A stretch of DNA of 33,001 nucleotides from CAG-273 sp964618105. Its GTDB lineage: Bacteria > Bacillota > Clostridia > TANB77 > CAG-508. The position numbers were made by a program, and so were the translations under genes. This document shows, piece after piece, positions 23,907 to 31,243 of this stretch. The stretch spans positions 1 through 33,001 of the forward strand of contig CAZUAJ010000008.1 of NCBI GenBank assembly GCA_964618105.1, written 5' to 3'. The notes beneath the pieces were generated by a model, which did not search any database, was not told where the DNA came from, and saw nothing but the letters and a program-made list of their open reading frames with translations. The stretch's first letter is position 1. Every line of letters starts with the position of its first letter.

Positions 23907-25394
23907 TTAATTAACAGAAATATCAAAATAAAACTCTACCCCATCATTTGTATTGCACACACCATATTCATTTTGATAATTATTTTGTATTGCCTTTACT
24001 ATTGAAAGCCCTATTCCACTACCACTATTTTCACGGTTACGTGAATCATCAACTTTATAAAATCTACCCCATATTCTTGTTAAATCTTCTTCTGGTATTT
24101 TACTTCCTGTATTAAATACAGTTACTCTTATTTTATTATTTATATTTTGTAATGTAATTATAATTTGCTTTTTACCATTAATTTCTTTTACATGTTTTAT
24201 TGCATTTGTAATATAATTTGTTACTACTTGCTCTATGTAAAATTCATCTGCATATACATAAACTGGTTCATTGTATTCAAAAATAACTTGTATTTTATTT
24301 TCATCTAGCATTACATTACATTTTCTTATTACTTCATTTATTAGTTCTACTACATCAAATTTTTTGTCTAAAAATTCTCTTTTACCATATTCAAGTTTCA
24401 TTAGTTCTAATAATTGTTTTACTAATATATCCATTTTGTTTGATTCATCTAGTATAACTTCTGCATAAAATTTTCTAGATTCCTCATCTGTATTTACATT
24501 TTCAATTAAACCTTCTGCATAACCTTGTATTAATGCAATTGGTGTTTTTAATTCATGTGATACATCTGAAATAAATTGTTTTCTCATCTCATCTATTTTA
24601 GATTTTTCTTCAATATCTTTTTCAAGTTCTGTGTTTGTTTCCCTTAATTGCTTTATTGTTGTTTCAAGTTTGTCTGACATTGTATTTATATTTTTTCCAA
24701 GTTCATTTATTTCATCATCTGAATCATTTATTCTATATTTTTGTTCAAAGTCTAATTTTGCCATTTTTTTAGTAATATCATTTAATTGCAATATTGGTTC
24801 TGTAAATTTACGTGATATTAATGATGCTGCTAATGCAGATATTATTATTGTTATCGCGCCTATTGCAATTAATGTGTTATTTGAAATTCTAACACTTTCT
24901 TCTATTGGTGCAATTGGAATTCTTATGTATAAACTATATCCATTGTCTAATTTGCCATACAGTAGTATATAATTTAAGCTATTATTTGTGTCATCTATTT
25001 TACGTATTGTCATTTTATTATCACTATAAAGTAAATTTTTTCTTTCTTCAAAATGAGTTTTGTATTTATTTTCAATTGATGTTATGTTTGATAAAAAGTC
25101 TTTGTTTGTTGAAAATAAAATTAAATCTGTATCTGATTTAATTAATATGTCAAAATTGTTTCTAAATGCTATTTTTTTTAATTCGGTTTCTAAATTCATT
25201 TCTAAAGTTGGTTCTTCATAATAGTCATTTATTTTGTTATATACTTCTTTTATAGTATTGGTTTTACTATAAATATAAAAGTTTTCCAGTACTAAGCTAT
25301 TTATTGCTATTAAGCAAATTACTAAAAGAATTACAACTACACAAAGAATTGAAAATAGTCTAAATCTTACTGATTTTAATTTTTCTTTTAGCAC
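23907..25394 (-). CDS. Membrane sensor histidine kinase
   Basis: Autophosphorylates on His and passes the phosphate to the response regulator encoded just upstream. The 495-residue protein has a first membrane helix at about 11-33, an extracytoplasmic sensor region of about 140 residues, a second helix at about 173-194, a HAMP linker, and the dimerisation/phosphoacceptor helix SDVSHELKTPIALIQGYAEG with His280. The ATPase domain carries the N box NYITNAIKHV and G2 box GSGIGLSIVKA. The start is GTG 25394 after AAGGGGGA, 15 bases beyond the regulator stop. The family is OmpR/EnvZ-like (Pho/Wal/Ykt type); the stimulus is unknown. Confidence 0.93.
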   Translation of the reverse strand: MLKEKLKSVRFRLFSILCVVVILLVICLIAINSLVLENFYIYSKTNTIKEVYNKINDYYEEPTLEMNLETELKKIAFRNNFDILIKSDTDLILFSTNKDFLSNITSIENKYKTHFEERKNLLYSDNKMTIRKIDDTNNSLNYILLYGKLDNGYSLYIRIPIAPIEESVRISNNTLIAIGAITIIISALAASLISRKFTEPILQLNDITKKMAKLDFEQKYRINDSDDEINELGKNINTMSDKLETTIKQLRETNTELEKDIEEKSKIDEMRKQFISDVSHELKTPIALIQGYAEGLIENVNTDEESRKFYAEVILDESNKMDILVKQLLELMKLEYGKREFLDKKFDVVELINEVIRKCNVMLDENKIQVIFEYNEPVYVYADEFYIEQVVTNYITNAIKHVKEINGKKQIIITLQNINNKIRVTVFNTGSKIPEEDLTRIWGRFYKVDDSRNRENSGSGIGLSIVKAIQNNYQNEYGVCNTNDGVEFYFDISVN

Positions 25395-25409
25395 TTTTAT
25401 TTCCCCCTT

Positions 25410-26087
25410 TTACTTAATTTCAAACTTATATCCTATACCTCTCATTGTTTCTATATATTTACCTTTTTTACCTAGCTTATGTCTTATTTTTTTTATATGG
25501 CTGTCAATTGTTCTAGAATCTCCATAATAGTCATAGTTCCATACATTATTTAATATTTTATCTCTTGATAACGCAATACCTTGATTATCTACTAAATATT
25601 TTAAAAGTTCATATTCTCTTAAACTCATTTCAACTTGCTTATCATCAACTGTAACTGTTCTTCCTTCTGGATCAATTACAATACCACCATAATCTTTTAC
25701 TTCGGTTTTATCTCCCATTGTCCTTTTTAGCAACGCTTCTACTCTTGCAACTAAAATTTTGGGGCTAAATGGTTTTGATATATATTCATCAACTCCAAGT
25801 TCAAAACCAAATAATTCGTCTTGTTCTTCGCCTCTTGCTGTAAGCATAATAATTGGCACTTTTGAGTTTTGTCTTATTTGTCTTAGTACTGACCAGCCAT
25901 CTAATTTTGGCATCATTACATCAAGTAAGATTAAATTAATTTGATTCTTACTTTCTTCATATATTTTAAGTGCTTCTTCTCCATCTCCTGCTTCTAATAT
26001 ACTATACCCTTTTTGTACCAAAAAATCTTTTATTAATTTTCTCATTCTAGATTCATCATCAATTACTAAAATAGTAATATTATTCAT
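25410..26087 (-). CDS. OmpR/PhoB-type response regulator
   Basis: Transcription factor partnered with the histidine kinase gene just downstream. The receiver (about 1-120) has the acidic pair Asp10-Asp11, phosphoacceptor Asp56 in LLDVMMPKLDGW, Thr83 and Lys105 in YISKPFSPK. The winged-helix output domain (about 130-225) has LREYELLKYLVDNQG and RTIDSHIKKIRHKLG with the wing KYIETMRGIGYKFEI. I start at ATG 26087 (MNNITILVID), which has AAGGGA nine bases upstream; the ATG at 26105 lacks a site. The target genes cannot be deduced. Confidence 0.95.
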   Translation of the reverse strand: MNNITILVIDDESRMRKLIKDFLVQKGYSILEAGDGEEALKIYEESKNQINLILLDVMMPKLDGWSVLRQIRQNSKVPIIMLTARGEEQDELFGFELGVDEYISKPFSPKILVARVEALLKRTMGDKTEVKDYGGIVIDPEGRTVTVDDKQVEMSLREYELLKYLVDNQGIALSRDKILNNVWNYDYYGDSRTIDSHIKKIRHKLGKKGKYIETMRGIGYKFEIK

Positions 26088-26181
26088 TTTTAATTGTCCC
26101 TTCATTTTATATTACATAACTATTATACATTATACAAAGGTTTTATGTCTATATTGTGAACAAAAAAAGAAAAATATGACT

Positions 26182-27186
26182 TTAAACTATATATTTAATT
26201 TCATTGTGTGGAAAATATTTTCTCATTAAATCTTTTAAAAATATTTCTGCTTCTTGTCTTGTTTCTTTTGTATAAGAGTATTTTCCTTTTCCCCTACCTG
26301 TCATTAGTTCTTTGTTATATAAGTTAGTTTTATTAGGAAATGCTTCTTGGTTTATCATTCTGTGTACATAGCTGTAAGTCATAAATATTATTTCAAAGAA
26401 AACTTCTTTTTTTACTTGTTCTGATAAATTTTCTGCTAAGTATTTTACAAGTGCTGTATATTGTTCTTTCCAATTTTCTACTAATATTACAGGCGCTATT
26501 AAAATACCTAATTTATACCCTGCATCTTTTAGTTTGTTTATAGCTTTTACTCTATTTTCTAATGGTGATGTTCCTATTTCTATTGTTCTTATTATTTCTT
26601 TTGGATTAACACTCATTCTAACTATTACTTTACCCTTATGATCTAATGGTAAAATTGGGTCTACCATATCAAATTTTGTTGGAAATGTTAGTAAACCTTT
26701 TGGATTATCTTTAAAATTTTCAATTGTCCATACCAAATTGTTTGTAATTGTATTTTCTAAAATCAAATCACTGTTACTGCCAATTTCAAATGTTAAATTT
26801 TTATCGGCTTCATCTGCAACTTTTTTCATTTTACTTAGCATTTGTTCTCTGTTTACAAATAGCCTTAAATATGCACATTTGTTATAATTACAAACTAAGT
26901 AACAGTACAAACACATTGCTATACAACCAGATGAAGTATATGGTACTAAAAAATCTGATGTTTTATGGTTTGGCACAAATTTATGTGTTTTTCTAATTCC
27001 TATTATTAAATTTTGCTTCATTTTAGGAAATTCACTATTTTGCTTTTTTCTCATTTCTTCTATATTATTATGATTTTCTATTTCAATGCACTCAACACCT
27101 TTTTCTTTGTATTTTTGCAAAAGGTCTTTTCCAAGTTCATAGTTTTGGCTTTCTTTCTCATAATAAATTGCTTTAGGCAAGAACAT
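26182..27186 (-). CDS. splB: Spore photoproduct lyase (radical SAM)
   Basis: Repairs the spore photoproduct, a thymine dimer formed under UV in SASP-coated spore DNA, during germination, using a 5'-deoxyadenosyl radical. The 334-residue protein has the cluster motif CIAMCLYC (Cys88, 92, 95; CX3CX2C), preceded by VPYTSSG, and the family blocks FEIGSNSDLILEN and TFPTKFDMVDPIL. In the Bacillus enzyme a Cys in the FExxCTSD-like segment donates hydrogen; here that position is Ser or Asn, as reported for some clostridial enzymes. The start is ATG 27186; the GTG at 27198 is part of the GAGGTG ribosome binding site. Start and ribosome binding site lie within a strong hairpin (separate entry). Confidence 0.93.
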   Translation of the reverse strand: MFLPKAIYYEKESQNYELGKDLLQKYKEKGVECIEIENHNNIEEMRKKQNSEFPKMKQNLIIGIRKTHKFVPNHKTSDFLVPYTSSGCIAMCLYCYLVCNYNKCAYLRLFVNREQMLSKMKKVADEADKNLTFEIGSNSDLILENTITNNLVWTIENFKDNPKGLLTFPTKFDMVDPILPLDHKGKVIVRMSVNPKEIIRTIEIGTSPLENRVKAINKLKDAGYKLGILIAPVILVENWKEQYTALVKYLAENLSEQVKKEVFFEIIFMTYSYVHRMINQEAFPNKTNLYNKELMTGRGKGKYSYTKETRQEAEIFLKDLMRKYFPHNEIKYIV

Positions 27187-27219
27187 ATTTAAAATCACCT
27201 CTAAATATATTCTTGCCTA
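27174..27219 (-). promoter_or_regulatory. Hairpin enclosing the splB ribosome binding site and start codon
   Basis: In the transcript, bases 27219-27202 pair with 27191-27174 over 18 bp with a single G-U pair. The ten-base loop (27201-27192) is exactly the GAGGTGATTT Shine-Dalgarno region, and the AUG (27186-27184) lies in the stem. The stem therefore covers codons 1-4 and overlaps the start. This would be expected to reduce initiation unless the stem is opened. Confidence 0.75.
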
Positions 27220-27274
27220 ATAATAATTTTATTATTCTATATAATACACCTAAAAAATAGCTATGTAAAAATTT

Positions 27275-27916
27275 TTAGTTTTCAAAATTGTTACACTTAT
27301 TTTGTTCACTTTTGGTTAAATTTTCCAAATCACAAAAATGCGTGAAACAAATTAAATATATAATTGAGAAACAAAATCCTCCTATTACGTCACTTGCATA
27401 ATGCACGCCTAAGTAAATTCTGCTTATTCCCACTAATAATATTAATATTGATAATAAACTTATTGAAATCCATTTTATGTAATTATTTCTTACTTTTTTA
27501 AATATCAAATAAATTATTAGTCCATAAAAAGCCATGCTTGCCATTGAATGACCTGATGGAAAACTAAAACCAGATTCTTCTATTAAACGATAGCCTTCTG
27601 GTCTTGGTCTTTCAAAAATATTTTTTAATATTAAGTTCAATATTGTGCTTATAAAAATATTAAGTGATATTATAAAACCATATTTCTTATTTTTTATAAA
27701 TGCCAAAACCGTTAAACAAATAGCACATAGCACACCAGCTGAAGCCATTGCAGTAATTATCTTCATTATTTGAGTTGTATTACTTGAAATTGCTTTTGAT
27801 ATAACAGAATATATTTTCATATCAAAACTTTTTATCTCATTATCAAATATATTTTCAATTACAAATACTAAAATAATTGCACAAACTAAAGCTAATATCC
27901 ATTTTATATTTTTCAT
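27275..27916 (-). CDS. PAP2-family membrane phosphatase
   Basis: Membrane-bound lipid phosphatase of the type that dephosphorylates undecaprenyl pyrophosphate or phosphatidylglycerol phosphate. The 213-residue protein has about six hydrophobic helices. The three-part catalytic signature is KNIFERPRP, PSGHSMAS and SRIYLGVHYASDVIGG, supplying the Arg and two catalytic His residues. I start at ATG 27916: GAGG lies five bases upstream, whereas the GTG at 27922 overlaps that site. Undecaprenyl pyrophosphate is the likely substrate in a Bacillota cell, but the sequence does not distinguish. A TGTCA-bounded palindrome lies directly upstream. Confidence 0.9.
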   Translation of the reverse strand: MKNIKWILALVCAIILVFVIENIFDNEIKSFDMKIYSVISKAISSNTTQIMKIITAMASAGVLCAICLTVLAFIKNKKYGFIISLNIFISTILNLILKNIFERPRPEGYRLIEESGFSFPSGHSMASMAFYGLIIYLIFKKVRNNYIKWISISLLSILILLVGISRIYLGVHYASDVIGGFCFSIIYLICFTHFCDLENLTKSEQNKCNNFEN

Positions 27917-27931
27917 ATTCACCTCATTTTA

Positions 27932-27988
27932 TGTCAGTTTTGGGGACGTTCCTTCAACTGACATTTTTGTCAGTCGCGGGGACACACC
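27932..27988. repeat. TGTCA-bounded palindromic repeat, partial second arm
   Basis: Bases 27932-27963 are identical to the left arm of the repeat at 28681, with TGTCAGTT and AACTGACA bracketing GGGGACGTTCCTTC. After TTTT, a second unit begins TGTCAGTC and then diverges (GCGGGGACACACC). The element ends two bases before the trmB stop codon. Confidence 0.8.
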
Positions 27989-27989
27989 T

Positions 27990-28664
27990 TTAATAAATTT
28001 TATTTTTATTTTTAGCAATTAAAGCTTTAATTTTTATGCCTTGCTCTGAAAACATTTTCTCATGTTCTGTTTCAATGTTTTCCCAAAAATCTAGCTCCTT
28101 TTTTAAATTTCTTGTTAGTTTTTCAATTTTAAATCCAGTATTTTCAAAGTAATTTATACTTTCTTCAAATAAATTATCATCATCTGTTTTGAAATAAATT
28201 TTTCCACCTGGTTTTAAAAATTCTTTATAATGTTCTAATTGTCTTGTATATGTTAGTCTTTTTTTGTGATGCTTTCCTCTTGGCCATGGATTGCAAAAGT
28301 TTATGTATATTCCATCTACAGCATCTTGTTCATTTAAAATTAAAAGTATTCTTTCAATATCAAAACGTGTAAGTATAATATTATCTATTTCTTTTTCGCC
28401 TTGAGTATATATTTCTTCTACTTTTCTTTTCGCCAGACCTAGCATTGGATCTACTAAATCTATTGCTAAATAATTATTTTCAGGATGAAGAAATGCTTTT
28501 TGCGAAATAAATCCACCTTTTCCACAACCTAATTCAACAAATAAAGGTTGGTCAAATCTTACAAACTCTTTTCTCCAATTTCCTATTATTTCTTCTGGAT
28601 GTTCTCTATAAAATTTACTTTCTTCTAATTCTTTTCTAGCCCATGGTTTATATCTAATTCTCAC
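27990..28664 (-). CDS. trmB: tRNA (guanine-N7-)-methyltransferase
   Basis: Methylates G46 in the variable loop of tRNAs with S-adenosylmethionine. The 224-residue protein has the SAM-binding FVELGCGKGGFI, an acidic DLVDPM region, INFCNPWPRGKHHKKRLT with the conserved PWP-KxRH-like block, and FKTDDDNLFEES. The start is GTG 28664 with AGGGGA upstream. Palindromic repeats lie on both sides (27932-27988 and 28681-28748), separating it from the PAP2 and RNase G genes. Confidence 0.95.
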   Translation of the reverse strand: MRIRYKPWARKELEESKFYREHPEEIIGNWRKEFVRFDQPLFVELGCGKGGFISQKAFLHPENNYLAIDLVDPMLGLAKRKVEEIYTQGEKEIDNIILTRFDIERILLILNEQDAVDGIYINFCNPWPRGKHHKKRLTYTRQLEHYKEFLKPGGKIYFKTDDDNLFEESINYFENTGFKIEKLTRNLKKELDFWENIETEHEKMFSEQGIKIKALIAKNKNKIY

Positions 28665-28680
28665 TTTTTTCCCCTTCTAA

Positions 28681-28748
28681 TGTCAGTTTTGGGGACGTTC
28701 CTTCAACTGACATTTTTGTCAGTTAAAGGAACGTCCCTAAAACTGACA
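28681..28748. repeat. TGTCA-bounded palindromic repeat, complete (68 bp)
   Basis: Two 32-base arms, 28681-28712 and 28717-28748, are reverse complements with two mismatches and are joined by TTTT. Each arm also has TGTCAGTT / AACTGACA ends that can pair within the arm. It lies between the RNase G and trmB genes and may also serve as a transcription terminator. Arrangement and GGGGACG core resemble REP-type elements known from other Clostridia. Confidence 0.88.
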
Positions 28749-28752
28749 TTTT

Positions 28753-29958
28753 TTAATCATTGCTACATATATGTTTTCTTGTTACTTCTAGTAAATCTAA
28801 TGGTGTAAAACCAACTATTTGAATTTTTGAACGGTCTTTTTTTATGTTTTCTTCTAATATTTCTAGTATTTTTTGTTTTGTTTCATTTTTTTCCATGTCA
28901 ATATAATCTATAATTATTATTCCACCAATATCTCTTAAGCGGAGTTGTTTTGCTATTTCTATGGTTGCTTCTTTGTTTACTGTGAATACTGTTTGTTCTA
29001 AATCTTTATTTCCAACATATTTGCCTGAGTTTACGTCAATTGCTGTTAATGCTTCAGTTTTATCTATTGTGATAAAGCCTCCACATTTAAGCCATATTTT
29101 ACGATTATTTGCTTTGTCTATTTGATTTTCTACATCATATATATTAAGTATATTTTCACTTTGTTTTAGTTCCAATTTAATTTTTGTTTCGAGTCCTGTG
29201 TCTTTTAAAAATTTGCACACATATTTATTTATTTCTGAATTATTTGTTATTATTCTTGACAAGTCTTGGTCTATAATATCAGTTAATATTTTTTCTATAA
29301 TTCCATTATTTTTATATAACACTGTTGGAGTAAAATCGTTTGCTTTTTGTATTGTTTCAGCTTTTTTTATAATTCTGTCATATTGTTTTACAACTTCTTC
29401 AATATCTTTTTGTATTAGTTGCTCTTCTTTTTCTTTTGCTGATGTTCTTATAATAAGTCCAAAGCCTTGTGGCAAGTTTACTTTTGCTATTTGAGTAAGT
29501 CTTTGTCTTTCTTGTTCTTTTTCTATTTTTTTAGATATTGTAATGAATTCAGAATTTGGCATTAATACTACAAATCTGCCAGGAATTGTAATGTGTGTTG
29601 AAACTCTAGCTCCTTTTTTATTTGTACTATCTCTCTTGACTTGTACTAATATTGGCATTTTAGTATGTATATAATTTTTTATATCATATTTACTTAATTT
29701 TTCATTTTTATTTCCTGTTTCATTACTTGCTTTTGGAATAATATCTTTTATATGTATGAATGTATTTTTTTCTACTCCAATGTCAACAAATGCAGCTTGC
29801 ATGCCTACTAAAACATTTTCCACTTTACCTAAGTATATGTTACCTTCAAGCCTTGTTTGTTCAGTTTTTTCTTCATATTTTTCAACTAGTTTGCCATTTT
29901 CAACTAAAGCAACTGTTTTGTTGTTTTGAGTGTCTTGACTTATTATTAATTCTTGCAT
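28753..29958 (-). CDS. rng: RNase G/E family ribonuclease, apparently lacking the Zn-link
   Basis: Endoribonuclease of the RNase E/G family, active in rRNA processing and mRNA decay. The 401-residue protein has the S1 domain (GNIYLGKVENVLVGMQAAFV, then TFIHIKDI). The two catalytic Asp regions are ALTAIDVNSGKYVG and GGIIIIDYIDM. It ends at GFTPLDLLEVTRKHICSND. Typical family members go on for about 80 residues, through the CxxC zinc-link, which helps oligomerisation. That part is missing, and the 68-bp palindrome starts just past the stop codon. AGAGGT precedes ATG 29958. The assignment is firm; the activity of the shortened enzyme is uncertain. Confidence 0.88.
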   Translation of the reverse strand: MQELIISQDTQNNKTVALVENGKLVEKYEEKTEQTRLEGNIYLGKVENVLVGMQAAFVDIGVEKNTFIHIKDIIPKASNETGNKNEKLSKYDIKNYIHTKMPILVQVKRDSTNKKGARVSTHITIPGRFVVLMPNSEFITISKKIEKEQERQRLTQIAKVNLPQGFGLIIRTSAKEKEEQLIQKDIEEVVKQYDRIIKKAETIQKANDFTPTVLYKNNGIIEKILTDIIDQDLSRIITNNSEINKYVCKFLKDTGLETKIKLELKQSENILNIYDVENQIDKANNRKIWLKCGGFITIDKTEALTAIDVNSGKYVGNKDLEQTVFTVNKEATIEIAKQLRLRDIGGIIIIDYIDMEKNETKQKILEILEENIKKDRSKIQIVGFTPLDLLEVTRKHICSND

Positions 29959-29996
29959 AATTCTACCTCTAAGTTTTATTTTTTATAATTCATTAC

Positions 29997-30144
29997 AAAT
30001 AATGTAATATAATGTTTTTTCCGTTCCATCCCTACTTCGCAAGAAGGCATAATACAATTTCAATGCTTTCACAAATATTTTAAACGCCTTCTAGCTCGCT
30101 GGTCCCCACAGCCCCACTACAAAAAACATTATATTACATTATTT
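29997..30144 (-). repeat. GGGGACC structured element, copy C (24-bp terminal inverted repeats)
   Basis: The 148-bp element is the inverted counterpart of copy B. Its 24-bp ends (29997-30020 with 30121-30144) are perfectly complementary. Read on the minus strand it contains GTAGTGGGGCTG, TGGGGACCAGCGAGC, AGAAGGCGT pairing with ATGCCTTCT (one G-U pair), then GCGAAGTAGGGATGGAACG. The centre of the element differs most from copy B. It fills most of the gap between the RNase G and pth genes and contains no ORF. Confidence 0.8.
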
Positions 30145-30187
30145 ATATTAAGAAAATAAATTCAATATTATTAGCATTTATTTTAAC

Positions 30188-30745
30188 TTAATTAAATTTA
30201 TTCATAGTAGCATCAATTCCAAATTTAACAAAATGCACAACAGCATCTGCAGCTTTATTAATTCCTGTTTCTAATTCTGTATATTGCTCAGTTCTTAATT
30301 TTCCTATAACATAATCAATTGCATCATATTCATCTACTTGCTTACCTATTCCAACTCTAATTCGCGGAAAGTTTTCTGATGCAAGTTCGTGTACTACTGA
30401 TTTTGCTCCATTATGTGAACCTGGTCCACCTTTTGGGCGAATTTTTATTTTTCCAATTTTTACATCCATATCATCATATATAACCATTACATTTTCTAAA
30501 GGTATTTTGTAAAAATCTATAAATGGTTTTATGGCTTGTCCACTCAAATTCATATATGTTTGTGGTTTAAGTAAAATTACTTTTTTGCCTTCAATTGTCC
30601 CACTTCCATATAACCCATTAAATTTAGTTCTTGTAAGTTCTATTTCACATTTTTTTGCTATTTTGTTAATTACATCAAATCCCATATTATGCCTTGTCAT
30701 ACTATATTCTGGCTCTGGGTTACCTAATCCTACTATTAAATACAT
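30188..30745 (-). CDS. pth: Peptidyl-tRNA hydrolase
   Basis: Releases tRNA from peptidyl-tRNA dropped by the ribosome. The 185-residue protein has GLGNPEPEYSMTRHNMGFDV with catalytic His19, the LLKPQTYMNLSG block, VIYDDMDVKIGKIKIRPKGG with the conserved Asp, and GGPGSHNGAKSV. AAGGAAG precedes ATG 30745. It follows the GNAT gene by 13 bases, so they form an operon. Confidence 0.97.
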   Translation of the reverse strand: MYLIVGLGNPEPEYSMTRHNMGFDVINKIAKKCEIELTRTKFNGLYGSGTIEGKKVILLKPQTYMNLSGQAIKPFIDFYKIPLENVMVIYDDMDVKIGKIKIRPKGGPGSHNGAKSVVHELASENFPRIRVGIGKQVDEYDAIDYVIGKLRTEQYTELETGINKAADAVVHFVKFGIDATMNKFN

Positions 30746-30758
30746 TTTTTCTTCCTTT

Positions 30759-31148
30759 TTAAATTAGTACTATTTCATAATATCGTGCGTGTGTATTTTC
30801 ATCTCTTAGTTCTTCTTTTTCTACAAATCCATTTTTTTTATAAAAACTTATTGCTCTTCCTAGACATTCATAAGTACCTAGTTGTAATTTTTTAAAATTA
30901 AGTTTTTTAATTGAAAAATCAAACAGTTCTAATAATAATTTTTCTGCTAATCCTTTTCCCCTATGTTCAATGTCACAACACACATTTTCAATTCTACCAA
31001 TGTTATCTTCTATTTTTTTCAACATCATTGTAGCCAATACTTTCCCATTTTCTTCTATATACCATATATATAAATTTTCATCATTATAGTTTTTATTCAA
31101 ATAATGTTCTTCAAATTCTTTGAATCCGATTTTCTTTAACCATAACAT
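30759..31148 (-). CDS. GNAT acetyltransferase, probably frameshifted near its N-terminus
   Basis: The reading frame encodes the conserved acetyl-CoA-binding part of a GNAT N-acetyltransferase: VLATMMLKKIED, CCDIEHRGKGLAEKLLLELF with the pyrophosphate loop HRGKGLA, and AISFYKKNGFVEKEE. It is short (129 residues) and its ATG at 31148 has no ribosome binding site. A 36-codon ORF in another frame (31111-31221) with a good AGAGGT site overlaps it and reads like the missing N-terminal helix, so a single indel could have split the gene. The acceptor substrate is unknown. It precedes pth by 13 bases. Confidence 0.75.
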   Translation of the reverse strand: MLWLKKIGFKEFEEHYLNKNYNDENLYIWYIEENGKVLATMMLKKIEDNIGRIENVCCDIEHRGKGLAEKLLLELFDFSIKKLNFKKLQLGTYECLGRAISFYKKNGFVEKEELRDENTHARYYEIVLI

Positions 31149-31221
31149 TAATAGTTAATTCTTTTATTGCATTTTGAATTTCATTGTTTGATTCATACTT
31201 TTTTACAATGTATTCCCCCAT
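31111..31221 (-). CDS. Short ORF, likely the N-terminal fragment of the GNAT gene
   Basis: ATG 31221 follows AGAGGT by nine bases. The 36-codon frame MGEYIVKKYESNNEIQNAIK then ELTINVM ends in a stop at 31111 and overlaps the first codons of the downstream GNAT frame. Joined to LWLKKIGFKEF of that frame it gives a plausible first helix of a GNAT domain. It could alternatively be a separate micropeptide or a translational-coupling leader. Confidence 0.5.
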   Translation of the reverse strand: MGEYIVKKYESNNEIQNAIKELTINVMVKENRIQRI

Positions 31222-31243
31222 TTCTTGTTACCTCTTTTTATTA

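Noticed and set aside
17186..28748. TGTCA repeats as a CRISPR array
   Set aside because: The copies are kilobases apart, differ in length and lack regular spacers or cas genes; they are dispersed palindromes.
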